Notes under the pieces: generated by a model
Told to the model about the DNA's origin: nothing
The model's database searches: none
The model's input: the letters and a program-made list of their open reading frames with translations, nothing else
From: Gigaspora margarita
Taxonomy: Eukaryota > Glomeromycota > Glomeromycetes > Diversisporales > Gigasporaceae
Length of the DNA stretch: 64,000 nt
Assembly: GCA_009809945.1 (NCBI GenBank)
Contig: WTPW01001621.1
Coordinates: forward strand, 16,527-80,526
Direction of reading: 5' to 3'
Position numbers and translations under genes: made by a program
In this document: one piece after another, positions 11,870-24,839 of the stretch
Layout of the letters: each line of letters starts with the position of its first letter
How positions within the stretch are numbered: the first letter of the stretch is position 1

Positions 11870-12720
11870 TTGAATTCTGTTACAATAACAGCTTCCATAT
11901 CATTAACAAAATTAGCTGAATTCAAACAGTCCCATTCACAGATCACTAACCCTTACTATTACAGCAATATTTTAACTACCAAAAAACAAAAATCAAGCAG
12001 AAGAACTACTATTGCAGTATACAAACCTATTTAACCATATATACACAATATACAATCCCTTCCTAGTACCACAATTCTTGTTAATTTTTTTTCGCAGAAT
12101 TAGAAACTATAAGTAATATTTGTATATTTGCCTTTTAATAATCTTTTGCTTAATAATTAAACTCAACAAACAATCTCATCATGTGTAAACTATGTAGCTG
12201 CATACAACTATAATATAGTAACCCTCAGAAACTTTAATTATGAAAAAGAGAAAAGCAAATTCAAAACTCTACCTTTATTTAGTAATATAACGATGAGGGG
12301 CATGTTTAGTTTGCTTTAATACTTTGATATAAATACTGATACTTGGTCCTATAAACAATCACACAGCCAGGTTGATGATAACTGAATTATACAAGACCTT
12401 TTACCAGCTATTTTCAAAACTACAGATTTTGTTTATAACTGATAGCAACTACAAAATCATTATAACAGAATGGCTTAGCGAGGCTATATCGAATAGTACA
12501 GAACAAAAAGGAAAAAAATCTATATATCCCTAAAAAGAAATAATATTTGAGTCTTGGCAGGACTTTATATGCCAAGTTAGTACAGAGTTAAAACTCTGTG
12601 AATACAAATTGATTTTGCTCCCTAGTAAGATAGCTAAGCTAAATAAAGCATGAAACATTCTTGAACAAATAATCAAACAGATCATAGATGAAATAAACCA
12701 AAAACCAAAATAAGGCCAAG
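11870..12720 (+). pseudogene. APE-type endonuclease relic of copy A
   Basis: Near 12370-12410 a SQVDD-stop-I stretch resembles the SQIDYIW motif of copy B, and in a shifted frame ITDSNYKIIITEWLSEAI (about 12430-12490) resembles the TDSDHKILI-type motif that follows it in non-LTR endonucleases. Several frameshifts. The catalytic GDFN motif is not clearly seen. Supported mainly by order relative to the RT. Confidence 0.45.
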
Positions 12721-12729
12721 GTATAAAGT

Positions 12730-14320
12730 AATAGCATCTATTTCTAGAAACTTTTTTTTGTTACATCTAAAATTTTTTTAAATATTAATATATTTTTATA
12801 AAATTATATGTTTTTTTCACTTTACAATCTTGTGCTACTTTATTAGACAATGTTATATTGAGTACATACATTCAAGTACTAATATTTATGTAGACTAATA
12901 CCGAAAACTCCACTAGTATCCAGGTTTGGTTGTTGTACTGATGTTTGTTAGTCCCTAAGCCATACCATTTCAACCAAATATTTCTTAGAGAATGACTCCA
13001 GGCCTCAGCTGCCTTATTTCAAAATCAATTTCTTTTAAAAACTTTCTTTTTAAGCTTCTTATATAGAAGAATAAAAAGAAAAAAGATTAAATAGAGTCAA
13101 AACTACACTATCTAAATAATAAAACCAAGTTAAAACCAAAATTACAAAAATAAATTTAAATGAAACCAGAGAAAAGGTAAAAAAAAAGAAATGAAGGTGC
13201 TATTAAGTCTCACATAATGGTAAAAATTATATAATATTGCATAGAATATTTATCTAAATGCTATATATAAAAAAAAATATGTCTATGACTGAACATCTAT
13301 ATAAGAGCTTTTTTACAAGTTTTTTAGATCTTCAACACATCATTTCTAGTTTATCTAAACAAACCTGAAAGTACTCATGACCACTAGTTCCTAGTCGGGA
13401 ATGTATTCCCAATATTGAAAAAGTAAACACTGCTAATCTTTTGGAGAGGATAAGCTAGAATGCCCACTTTTTGGTAAAAAATAAAATTTTATATATTAAA
13501 TTTATTATCTATTTATTATTTAATAATATATAGATTGTATTATATTCATATATAAAAAAATTTTTTCTAATAAGCTTAAAGGTAGAGGGTACTATTTTAA
13601 GATTATATATAAGCTTAATGGTAAAATTTTTTTTATAATTAATTTTATAAAAAATTATATTAAATAAAATAATTTTGATACTTAAGACAAGTTTGTAAAG
13701 CAGATTTTTCTTATTCTAATAATAGTAAAATTATTAATATTGGTTAAAAACTCAGTGAAATATATATATTTAAAAATTGGGTATTGAAATTTAGTAATAA
13801 AACTAACTTATAAATTTACGTAAATTGATCAATCAGAATTAGCAATTTTGTTAATCCAGAAAATTTTGGGCTAACCCAAAAAATCTTTGTGAAATATACA
13901 ACTATATTTTTTTAAAATATAATAATAGTTCAAAATTTAACCATAATATTTATATTTTGTAAAATTTTAATAAAAATTAGTTGTAATTTAAAAAAGATTT
14001 ATTAGTAGTATATATCAGTTTTATATAAAATTTTCAAAATACTATATAAAACTATATAAAAATAATCAGTGTGCTCTCTACTCTTAAAACTTTGCAAAAT
14101 TTGTTTAAATTTGACCATTGGCTTCTATTTCTAGAAATCTAATATAACTATTCTAAAAAAATTTAGAAATTTAAACTTTTTTTTTATATTATTATTTTTT
14201 ATAAGTTGTTTTTTCTTTTTTTGTTTTTTTTTTTTTGCTGCTCTCTGTTCTTTTTTTGCTCTTATTTTTTAAAGTTTTTGTTGTTTAATCTTTACATTAT
14301 CTTGTATTTTATATAAGCTG
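12730..14320. other. AT-rich sequence without a recognised gene
   Basis: Homopolymer-rich sequence separating the endonuclease and RT parts of copy A. No ORF, RNA gene or clear terminal repeat found. Confidence 0.5.
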
Positions 14321-14324
14321 ATCT

Positions 14325-16895
14325 ACAAAATTTGATAATAAGTTTTGATCTACTGATACATTTTGAATGATTTTGTTACCAAAATGTTCATCTCAATGAG
14401 ATGATTCTAACAAGCCTAAAATTATTAAAATCTGATTACAGATCCCAAGTTCATCATGATTTTGTACTAATTTATTAGTAAATTTTAAATTACTATATTA
14501 GCAAACTAAATATTTAATATATATCGATTACTAACTAAGTAAGATATATATTGATACTCAATAACCATGCTGATTTTTATCAATAGTGATAGTAATCGAT
14601 ATATATCTGGTTAATCAATATATATTGAATATGATATCAATTAATAATATTATATTCATATAATCATGCTTTTTGCAAATTTTTAAACATTTTACAGGTT
14701 TTTGCATATTTTTGCAATTTTAAAATAAAAATTTTTATTTATTTATTTATTATTATTATATATTATAATTTAAATTAATAAATTTCTAATGAATATTCAC
14801 AAGTTTTCGCAATTTAATATAAAATTTTGTTTTTTTTTTATTTATTATTATTATATATTATATTTTAAATATTACATATTTTATTATATTATTATTATAA
14901 AAAATTGACAAAAAAAAATAAAACTAAAAAAAATAATGAAAAAAAATGAAAATGAAAAAAATAGTAATATTTTAAACTACTTTCACACTTTATTGCATCT
15001 AATTTCATAAAATTACTAGTCCTTTGTTTTAGCTATTATATTTACTCATATTCGCTACTTCTTGCAAAGTGCTAAAGAAGTTGAGTTGGTATTCTTGTAA
15101 AGTGCCAAAAAAGTCAGATCATTTTCTTGCAAAGTTCTAAAGGAAGTTAGAATAAATAAAATAAATAAAATTAAAAAAATAAGTAAAAAAAAAAGAAAAA
15201 AAACAAATAACAAAATATAAGCAAACCAAATAATAAATAAACAAAGCCCCAAATCTTTATTTTCCTAAAGTAAGGTTTGTGTTCTTGCAATTTAAAAATC
15301 ATTGAAGGTTTTGCAAAGAGCCAAAATAAATAAAAAAAATAAAATTAAAGAAATAAGTAAAAAGAAAACAAACAAAAAAATGAAAATGTAAGCAAATTGA
15401 ATAAAAAAAATAAATCCCAAATCTCCATTTCTCTAAAGTAGAGTTCATGACAGAAATTGCTAAAATCAAGTTGTATGTATTCTTGTGAAGTGTGAAAAAG
15501 TCTAGGTATGCTTGCAAAGTGTCGAAAAAGCCTAGGTTATTTTTTTCACAAAGTGCTAGAATATTAAAAAAATAAAAAAAAACAAAAATAAAAAAACAAA
15601 AAAAAACAAAAAATATCAAACAAAAAAATAAATGAACACCAACTAAACATTTATTTCTCTAAAGAAGTGTTCTTGGAAATTTACAAATTGCTAATGAAAG
15701 CAATTTTGTGTTCTTGCAAAGTTTCAAAAAGCTAAATTGGCTTGCACAAAGTGGCAAAAAGTTGTTGGATTTCTTGTAAAGTAACAGAGGGTTGGTGTTT
15801 TTGTAAAGTGTAAAAATAAAATAAAAAAATTAAAAAATAATAAATAAAAAAAATGGAAAAAAACAATACGAAACTAAAAAAACAAAAAAAAACAAAATGA
15901 AAATAAAAAACAATATAAAATTGATAGAAAATCTAAATTATAAACAAAAAAAATAAGCAAAGATCTAATCTGATCTTGTACTAAGATCATTAAAACATTT
16001 TGAAACATTTTGAAAATATTGTCAAACACACTCTTGGTATGATCCAGGCTATAAATTTACTGATCCAGCTTGATTTTCCAGTCCTAAAATATTTTGAAAC
16101 AATTTAAAATTTTAAAAAAAAAGAAAAAAAAAAGAGAAAAATAAAAGAAGAGAAAGAAAGGTAGAGAAAAAAAAAGAAGAGAAAAAAAAGAAAAAGAAAA
16201 GAAAAGAAAGAAAGAAGTAAAAATAGTGCAAAACGCCTTTTTTTTTTCTAAAACAATTTTTCTTAATTTGCTTTAATTGGCATTTTAATTTTTTTTTTAC
16301 CCAGTAATCCAGGTTGGAATTTTCGTAATGGGTCAAAACACTATATAATTTTTAAGATCTGTTAATCAGTATATATTATTTCAAATAATTATGATTATAC
16401 TTGATTTATAAATATATAATAATTTAATATAAAAAATGATATATATCAATTATAAATATATATCAATTTTTATCCAATTAATCAATATATGATGATATTT
16501 TATAATTATTATAAAATGATTAAGTGTTATATATCAATCAATATCTATATATAAAATTTGCAAATGTATGTAATATATTAGATACCAAATAACTTTTGTT
16601 TTACTGATCTGTTTTGGATAATTTTACTATCAAAATGCTCATCTTATCAAAATGAGCATTTTGATAGTAAAATTATTCAAAATGGATCACTAGAACAAAG
16701 TTATTTGGTATCAAAAATATTTATATAGTAATTTAAAATTTACTAATAAAATAGTACAAAATTGTTATAATCTTGGGTTCCTATGACTGGATTTTAATGA
16801 TTTTGGGCTTGTTAGAATTGTCTTATAGAGATGAACATTTTTGTAACAAAATTATCTAAAATGGATCAGTAGATTAAAACTTATTATCAAATTTT
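14325..16895. mobile_element. 2.6-kb fold-back element with long inverted arms and an A-rich satellite loop
   Basis: Positions about 14325-14505 and 16723-16895 are complementary over roughly 170 bp (ACCAAAATGTTCATCTCAAT, TCTAACAAGCC, AAATCTGATTACAG and their complements). The loop holds poly-A tracts, a minisatellite (15056-15800) and a separate perfect-looking hairpin (16583-16715) centred on CTCATCTTATCAAAATGAG. No coding capacity. It is inserted between the endonuclease and RT parts of copy A. Confidence 0.65.
15056..15800. repeat. Higher-order minisatellite
   Basis: Degenerate units around TTCTTGCAAAGTGCTAAAAAAG recur in clusters of two or three. They are separated by A-rich tracts and a conserved bridge like CAAATCTNNATTTCTCTAAAG (about 15246, 15415 and 15645), giving a higher-order period of roughly 170-230 bp. 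Confidence 0.65.
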
Positions 16896-17079
16896 AAATT
16901 AGCCCATATGTTTTTTATAAATGCTTCAAAAGCTACTAGAGTAATAAATATGGTTCTATAGTTATACAAATAGTTAATTTTATACAACATGATATATTCT
17001 AACTTATATATTTGTATTCATATAACTTGTTTGAAAAAATTAGTGCATTTAACAAAAAATAAAAAATTTCTAACAACAG

Positions 17080-20000
17080 AATCATTTTTAGGAATAGGTG
17101 CTATAATCTTACTATGCATTCTTGTACAAAGCAATATAGCTCTACAAAGCTTTGCAAAAGATCAATACCCGTATTGTACTTCTTGCAAATATTAGTGAAT
17201 GCACTAGCTGATACAATCACAAAGAATATCCATACCATTAATAAATATATATTATTACAGGTTTCTGGACCTTCTGCAAATTGCCAATCATATACTATAC
17301 ACAATACATATCTGTCTTAAAACAATACAAAGAATAATCTACTACACATGTAAAATTGAAAACTATATGGTCTATAAACAAAGAAAGGATAAATAAAAAA
17401 CCAAGCAATATTCAAAATTCATAGCAAATACTACAAGAATAATTAATAGCATCCTTTAAAGGCACATGGACCTAGTAATCATAGATAACATTAAATATCC
17501 TAACCATATTGTAACAGATCCTAAAGATATAAAACAAGAAATAAAAAGGCACTACAAGGGCTGAATAAGATATAACCCAACAATCGAGAAACATTAGCAA
17601 GAATGGAAGAAATATATAAATCCAAATCAGAAATAGAAGCCCACTAGTACAGTAGAATAAATGATTTATTACATTATAAGAATTATCTGTAACAATCAAG
17701 AAATCGACAAGCAAAAAAGCCACTAGACTCCAGGTAATAGCTAATAAAATATTGAAGCACTTGGATGACTACACACTCAACATAATGTTATAAATCTACA
17801 ATGCTTGTATTATATTGCAAGCAATTTCAAAATATAGAAATATAGTTATATTTATTCAATATCTAAGAAACTACAATTCTCTAGTAAACTCAATGGAACT
17901 TAGTCTATTAACCTGCTAAAATACTCAAAAAAATTATCACAAAAATAATTACCAAAAGCCTCAATCTCACCTTTAGTAGATACTCTATACTTTATGAAAG
18001 CAATCATGTTGCTCTTCCTAACACTTTATCTGAAATTCCAATTGCAGCATTCATGTATATAATTGAGGACTCACATATATACCATAAGAAACTTTGGTAC
18101 CTGAGTCAGAATATGTCCAAAGTATATGACTCAGTTTATATTCTAATGCTTATCTTACTAAAGCTCTATACCCATTAAAGTTTCCTATAGTATGACCTTC
18201 TTAATTACTAATATGTTTACTGTTATTATACATCTTGGCAATACTAACACTTATCCTGTTCATAGTAGTATAGACCAAGAGAAAACTATTACCCTGCTTT
18301 TATAGTACATCTATTATGATCCCTTGTTGATGTGTATACACCAAAAAGTTGAGAGTTATCAGATAAAGATAACCTATACACAAAGCAAAGAAGAAAAAGC
18401 TCTTCACATCAACATACCAGCCTTGGCTTATATAGATGACACAATATAGATAGCTTAATCAAAAAGCAAGTGACAGAACATTATTGCAATATCAACTTCC
18501 TTTTTCACACTAACAAGCATTTCAAGTCAAGTCAAGCAAGGCAGTACTAGCAACCCTTAACACTCCTTTAGAATATCTACAGTTACAACCACAATCGCAG
18601 TTCAAGATAGAGTTTAAGAAAAAACAACTACTTGTGCTTCAAAAAAAGAGTGTTTTAGATTTCTTGGGTGCTAATACTCTCTAACAAAGAACTAATTACA
18701 AACTATCAAAATAATCAAAGAAGAGGCCTATAATGTAATAAAAAAAATTTAGCATGCTATAATAACAGACAAGCAGATGATCTATATCATCAATATAGTA
18801 ATTCTAGCTAGAGCAGCATACTGTATTCAAAATATAGTACTCCTGATTATAGTTAGTGCAAAGATCATGAGTAGGGTTCCTACAAACCTGGATCAAATCA
18901 AACTTTGGGCTAGGGTTGAGTTTGATTTGATTTCTAATACAAACCCAATCTTAAACTAGTATTAAAAAAATATTTGAGTTTGATTTGAAGCAAACTTTTT
19001 AGTTAAATTTTAGTTTGGTTTGGGTTTGAGTTTGAAGTTTGCAAACTAGTTTGAGTTTGGATACTGCATATTGCTAAAAATAAGCTATCTCCAAAAATAA
19101 ACTACTCTCTCTTTTGGTCAAGAAATACAAAAACGTCTTTGATCCAGAAATATGCTAACCACAATTGATAAAACTTGCTACATAGTAAAGTTCAAATCTT
19201 ACTAAGTAAATCAATTAATTGCTTAAGTAAACTTATTTAGAAGACAAAAATTCTCATATCTTAAAATTTACAATGAAATTAAAGAACTTTTTATTAATGG
19301 TTTTTAATATTTACATTCAATAAAGATATTAATATTAAAATTTTATTAATAAAATATATTCATTGAACACAAAAATTAAAAGTCAAATAATAAAAAGTAT
19401 TCATAATTTGATGAAACTTTTAGAATAGGTGTAGTTTAGTCTCTCAAATAAGGTTACTTAAGCACCAATAATAGATTTGCATAGTAGAATTTAGACTTTA
19501 CTATGTAATAACTAGTGACAATTAACCAAAAATTGATTTTATTCAAAAATAAGTAACCTTGGATTTTTTGTGTCCAAAATTGTCCAAAAATAGTAGCTTA
19601 TTTTTGGAAACATATGGTAATATGTATACTATATATTGATAAAATAAGCCACTTCTGAAAATAAACTACTCCTTCTATTGGTCAAAAAAACTCAAAAATG
19701 TCTTTGACCTGAAAATAAGCTACCCATGATTGATAAAAGTTGCTATATAGTAAAGTCCAAACTTTACTAAGCAAATCTATTAAAGTCAATTAAGTAAACT
19801 TATTTAGAAAATCAAAATGAAATTTACAACAAAATTGGTGCACTTTTTATTAATTGGGTTTTAATTTTTACGTTCAATAAAGTGATTAAAATTTTATTAA
19901 CAAAATATATTTGATGCATATTAAAATTAAAAGTCAAATAATAAAAAATACTCCTATTTTGATAAAATTTGCAGCATATATATAGTTTAGTCTTTTAAAT

Positions 20001-21530
20001 AAGTCTACTTAAATGCAAATAATCGATTTATATAGTAAAATTTAGACCTTACTATTTAACAACTATTGGCAACTGACCAAAAATTGATTATATCAGAAAA
20101 TAAGCTAGCCAGATTTTTAGTATCAATAATTATCCAAAATTGTCCAAAAAAGATAGCTTATTTTTGGAAACATATGGTATATTTTTATATTTTAAACAAG
20201 TTTACCTTAATACAAAGTTAGAATTAAGAAACTTGGTTAAAATTTAAAAATATATTTATATTATTCAAACTCAAACTAGTTTGCAAACTACAAATCAAAC
20301 TCAAATCAAACTTTGTATAAAATTTGGGTTTTGTTTAATTTGATTATTTCTTTATTTGAGTTTGGTTTAATTTCAAACTTTATAAAATTTATAGTTTGAG
20401 TTTGGTTTGATTTGGGTTTAATCAAACTCAAATCAAACTCAGATCAAACTTCGAAATCCTAATCATGAGGTATTACACTATAGTAGTTAAGCACAAAACC
20501 TAATGGCACACACAGTACCAAATTTGCTATTTCTCAACTAGCAAATATACAAACTAAAAATGGTTACAGACATTCAAACCCAATCACAAAAACTTCCAAA
20601 ATTCCAATCTGTAAATATGCCTATAGCAAATTCAGAATGCTGCACTGACCAATAAATTGATACTTACAGGATACTTTATACTCTTTTGCAGAAAAAATAG
20701 CATGCCATTAGTAAAAATATTAACTTACTTTACATAGCTTAATTTGGCTTTTTATAATAGCTAGAATAAGTGGCCTATACTGCTAGAAGAAGCAAAAACT
20801 CTAGTAGCTATAGTAATCAAGTATATGCCCAAACCTAAACTAAATTATTAAAAGCAAATAAACAGATTAAATATAAAAGCTGTTAAACAATGCACTATAT
20901 ACAAAAACGAGTACATACTATCATGGTTTTAACTATTTTATTATGTACACTCCTTATTAGAGGAAGAGAACCCAAATAGTACTAGTTACTAATAGACAAA
21001 ATATGCAGATGATATCTAATATTGTGAGACTCCACCCTCATAACTTCTAACCTTTATACACACAGATACTTATCATCTCAAAAAGCTAAATAGGCATTAA
21101 AAGATCTGTTAATTCTAGCTTTGTCAGCTAAATATCTTCAATAAAAGAATTCAGGCAATTATAAACCACTAGATACTTGACATAATATCACAGCAATTAT
21201 GTCCATGTGCGAAATGCTTTCGTAATAACCCTCTATTAGCAAAAAAGAAATGCACAAAAAGAATTAGCACTAACAAGCTTATGTTGTTAATAGTAGATAG
21301 CAAAAAAATAGATAAATGCAGACATACTAGATCTTAGATAGTACAAACCTGCAAAACCAAAGCCAATAACTTTAGCTTCTTCTAGGACAAAGCTAAACTA
21401 TATGCTTAATATTATCAAAGACAAAAAAACAATTGAGATATGGAAAAGGTACAGTTTCTCTTATATCAACAGAAGATAACTACTTTTTATCTTAGACTAC
21501 AGCAATGTATTATCAATAGTACACAGAAAA
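17080..21530 (+). pseudogene. Reverse transcriptase relic of copy A
   Basis: The fragment 17900-18700 aligns with non-LTR RT: a DQEKTITLLL stretch with YDPLL (about 18275-18325) corresponds to the GIDQGE..PLLW..YDPLL block, and ALAYIDD (about 18420-18440) is the YADD catalytic motif with Ala to Ile. It continues through IINIVILARAAYCIQNIVLL, corresponding to the thumb/linker. At 18871 it is interrupted by a hAT-like element and resumes at 20470. Trp codons in the motif appear as TAG. Non-functional. Confidence 0.8.
18872..20461. mobile_element. 1590-bp non-autonomous hAT-like element
   Basis: Perfect 8-bp target duplication ATCATGAG (18864-18871, 20462-20469). Ends TAGGGTTCC and, complemented, TAGGATTTC. 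Subterminal arrays of TTTGAGTTTGG-type words occupy about 18905-19060 and 20270-20450 in opposite orientation. The interior contains two direct copies (about 19068-19620 and 19640-20180) of a palindromic module that begins and ends with AAATAAGCTA-type words. The RT frame can be followed directly from flank to flank. Confidence 0.9.
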
Positions 21531-21559
21531 AAGTGATCACATGTTCCACTTCTATAGTC

Positions 21560-22800
21560 AATCTTCAACTTAAAATTACAATTAGTGTTTAAAATTTAAT
21601 GTTATCATGGTTTTTAATGAACATTTAAATTTTTTTAAGAAAATTGATATTTAAAAAAAGGTTCTCTTATTTGGAACATTTTATCCTCTTGAAATGTTCT
21701 CAAGAAAAATATTTATAAAATTTTTATGTTCTAGATTTACTAATGAGAACAATAAATTATTTAAAATATTTATCAATTTGATAATGTAATTTGATTATGA
21801 CAAATTCTGTACATATGTATATACTATGTATAGCACATATGTTTAAAGTTGTACAATATAGGTAACAAATAAATATTTAAAGAAATAGCCTTTAAAGATT
21901 TTAAAATAAAATATTCATTAGCCATGCAGTGTGTTTTTTATATTGAGAGTATTATTATCGTGTAAACTTATATATAGATGATTTGGATCAAATGATATGC
22001 TAATACTAAGCAAGTAAAAAAGACACAAAGTATTTGTTAGTACAAAGCTTAAATAGTTAAATAACTAAGTAATTGAATTCTAATTTATTGCATTAACCAA
22101 TAGTAGTATTAGTAAAAGATTACAGAAAGACTTGTTTTACTATAAGCAAATATAAGAAGTTTTAACAAAATTCTTAGAAATTAAATTGTATAATATATTG
22201 TATTATATTGAAAAAATACAAAGAATCATATACAAAGTTTAAAAAATTAATACATTGTATTATGTTAAAAAAATACAAAGAATCATATACAAAGTTTAAA
22301 AAATTATTAATAGATAAGTATGAACTTAGTGTGTGAATTGTAAGCATAGAATTTATTTTCATATAAATTATTATTCTATTAACAATAGAATTCTTTATTA
22401 AAAATTAATTTATTTACTATATTCAACTATCAGAACATAAGTTATTTATTTATAGTCTACTTCTTTTATTATTAAAAGTTAGATATAACTTACATTCACA
22501 ATATGTTAAACTACAAGTGAGTAAGTGCAGTATAAGAAAAGCTTAATTTTTAATTAGTATACCAAGAATGGTGCAAACTTGATTATAAACTTAATTATTA
22601 TCTTATTGATTTTATTAATTTGAATTAATTTTGTTGTAAATTAATAAATAATATATATCAATATTGTTTGAAGCTAATATATACATGAACATTATTTAAA
22701 AATTAATGTTCAATATATTTAATATATAATGAATACTAAAAAGTTTTTGAGAATAAAAATTCAAATTATGCTCTTTTGAGAACATAACCTTCAATTTGAA
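21560..22800. other. AT-rich spacer with a short tandem duplication
   Basis: Positions about 22208-22247 and 22266-22305 are direct copies of a 40-bp unit around ACAAAGAATCATATACAAAG. No supported gene. Confidence 0.5.
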
Positions 22801-23168
22801 TTTTAAATACTGATTACAATATCTCACTTGGCCAACAACATCAAAAAAGCTAATAACAACTCTAATACATATAGCTCTAATACTCTCTATGGGGCAAAAG
22901 AGAAGATTTTTACAAACAAACAGTATTTTACAGAACTGGCTATAACTATTCACAATATCCTGTTACATACCTGGTATATACCGCTGAATAAAATTTATAG
23001 ACCAGTTGGCTTATATAAAAAAAACCCTCATAGCTCGAAAAAATTTTATATTTAAATTTGAATATAATCTACAAAGAGTAAAGACAATACTTATTCAGAA
23101 GGCACCACTTATTAAAGCTAAAGTACATATCTAAATTGCATCACAACCTCATGCAACCAACATGGTTA

Positions 23169-23740
23169 GGGAAGTGCAGTAAATCACGTAATTATCTAGG
23201 GGAGGGGGGGTTGGCCATCCATCATGTCCTATATATATATGTATAAACAGCCAATAATATTGAGCAAAATCGATTATTAGTTAATCGCAGATAGTTGCTA
23301 CATAGTAAAGTCTAAATTCTACTATGTCAATCGATAATTATCGATTAAGTAAACTTGTTTGGAAGATCAAAATACACATATTCTGAAATTTTTATTAAAA
23401 TTGAAGAAATTTTTATTATTTAACTTTTAATTTTTACGTTCGTCGAATATATTTTTTTAAAAAATTTTAATTTTTCCGTCGAACGTAAAAATCAAAAGTC
23501 AATTAATAAAAATTCTCTAATACTTATTTTGACCTTCTAAATAAGTTTACTTAGCGACTTTAATCGATTTGTTTAGTAAACTTAGACTTTACTATGTAGC
23601 GACTTTTGTCGATTGTGGCATAGCTGATTTTCAGGTCAAAGCCGTTTTTGAGTTTTATGAAATTTGATTGGTCAACAGTCCTATCACAGGGGGGGTCAGG
23701 ACCTATGTAAACTCTAATCACGTAATTTACTGCACTTCCC
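23169..23740. mobile_element. PIF/Harbinger-like MITE
   Basis: Inverted ends GGGAAGTGCAGTAAATCACG and its near-perfect complement. TTA target duplication at 23166-23168 and 23741-23743. Its core is the same palindromic TAGTAAAGTCTAAA / TTTACTTAG module found twice in the hAT-like element at 18872. 572 bp, non-coding. Confidence 0.85.
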
Positions 23741-23922
23741 TTAGGAATACTAGTAGAACACAATATGTGTTGATTTATTTGTCATATTCAAAATGCTATA
23801 CATATTACTCAATAGTAGTCGCAGACTTGGTTCCTTTGTTGAGACCTATAAAAAAACAAACTTGCCTGTCTTCTTTAATTATATAAACTACTGATGCTTA
23901 CTAACAATACGGGAAACTGACC

Positions 23923-24101
23923 AGGTCTCTGAAATATATATAAATAGGTCAGGTTAATTATAAAATTACTAAAAATAGAAAGATCTGCAAAAAACCTCAA
24001 AAATAAGCAAAAACTTACTAAAAATAAAAAAGATCTATATAAAAAAACCCAAAAAATAAGCAAACTAATATCTGACCTATCTATGTATATTTTGGGGTCC
24101 T
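23923..24101. mobile_element. 179-bp hAT-like MITE
   Basis: Ends AGGTCTCTGAAATATATA and, complemented, AGGACCCCAAAATATACA. Target duplication AACTGACC (23915-23922) versus AACTAACC (24102-24109). Shares termini with the 3.5-kb element at 27233-30733. Confidence 0.85.
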
Positions 24102-24839
24102 AACTAACCCAAAATACACAAATCTAAAAGTATTTAAACTCAAATTCTAATGGAAGAACTTATATACAAGATGTTTTACAAAGTCACGACTCCAAAAACT
24201 ATTAGACCTCCATATGCCCAGGTGCCAGAGCACAGATGGAAGCAACCATCATCTCCTAATATGTATCAACAATAGTATAAGCCTGAGAAGAATACTTACA
24301 GATATAGTAATCAAGTTACTTAACAATTACTAGGCCCGTTTTGTAACTAAAGCTAATCACCTTATAGTATATATTACAAACTACATATATTGTACAAAGC
24401 CACAAACAAATACTAGCAGAGTAAGGTATAGCTTACTATCTATAGCAGCAGCTCAAGTCATTAATAGCATAGCAAAAGTACCAATCTTGAAATACAATCT
24501 ATCAGTTCTCTTCTTATATAAAATTATAAGCAGAATCTACAAAGAGATCTGGAAGCCAAGGTGCTAGGTCTAAATAATCCAACATCTAGGCTGAATAGCC
24601 TACTTAGTTCAAGAGAAAAGACTGCTTTATCGATCATAGCAAAATTATACTGCAAAAAGACTTTATAAGAAACATCTAGACTAAACTAGAAAAGTGAAAA
24701 CATTTATTCATAAATACAATACTTTACCAAACTACATAAACACAATCATAGACTAAATAGAGAATTTGGCCCTATATAACAAAATATGGGTTGTAGAAAA
24801 TTAGCCCAAGCTTTAGTTTTTAGATAAAAAAATATAACA

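Larger units (their letters stand above)
9300..24830 (+). mobile_element. Decayed non-LTR retrotransposon, copy A, opened by insertions
   Basis: Plus-strand fragments in the order ORF1-like (9300-11800), endonuclease (11870-12720), reverse transcriptase (17080-18871, 20462-21530) and C-terminal tail (22810-23168, 23741-23922, 24110-24830) match the order in copy B on the other strand. The insertions between them include a fold-back element (14325-16895), a hAT-like element (18872-20461), a Harbinger MITE (23169-23740) and a small hAT MITE (23923-24101). Many in-frame TAG and TGA codons show long decay. The outer boundaries are approximate. Confidence 0.65.
22810..24830 (+). pseudogene. C-terminal tail of retrotransposon copy A
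   Basis: After removal of two MITEs (23169-23740, 23923-24101), plus-strand frames carry LYGAKEKIFTNKQYFTELAI (22880-22945) and, near 24535-24560, IYKEIWKPRC. The latter matches EIYNQVWKLYC in the tail of copy B. Function unknown, but the motif marks the end of the second ORF in this family. Confidence 0.55.
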
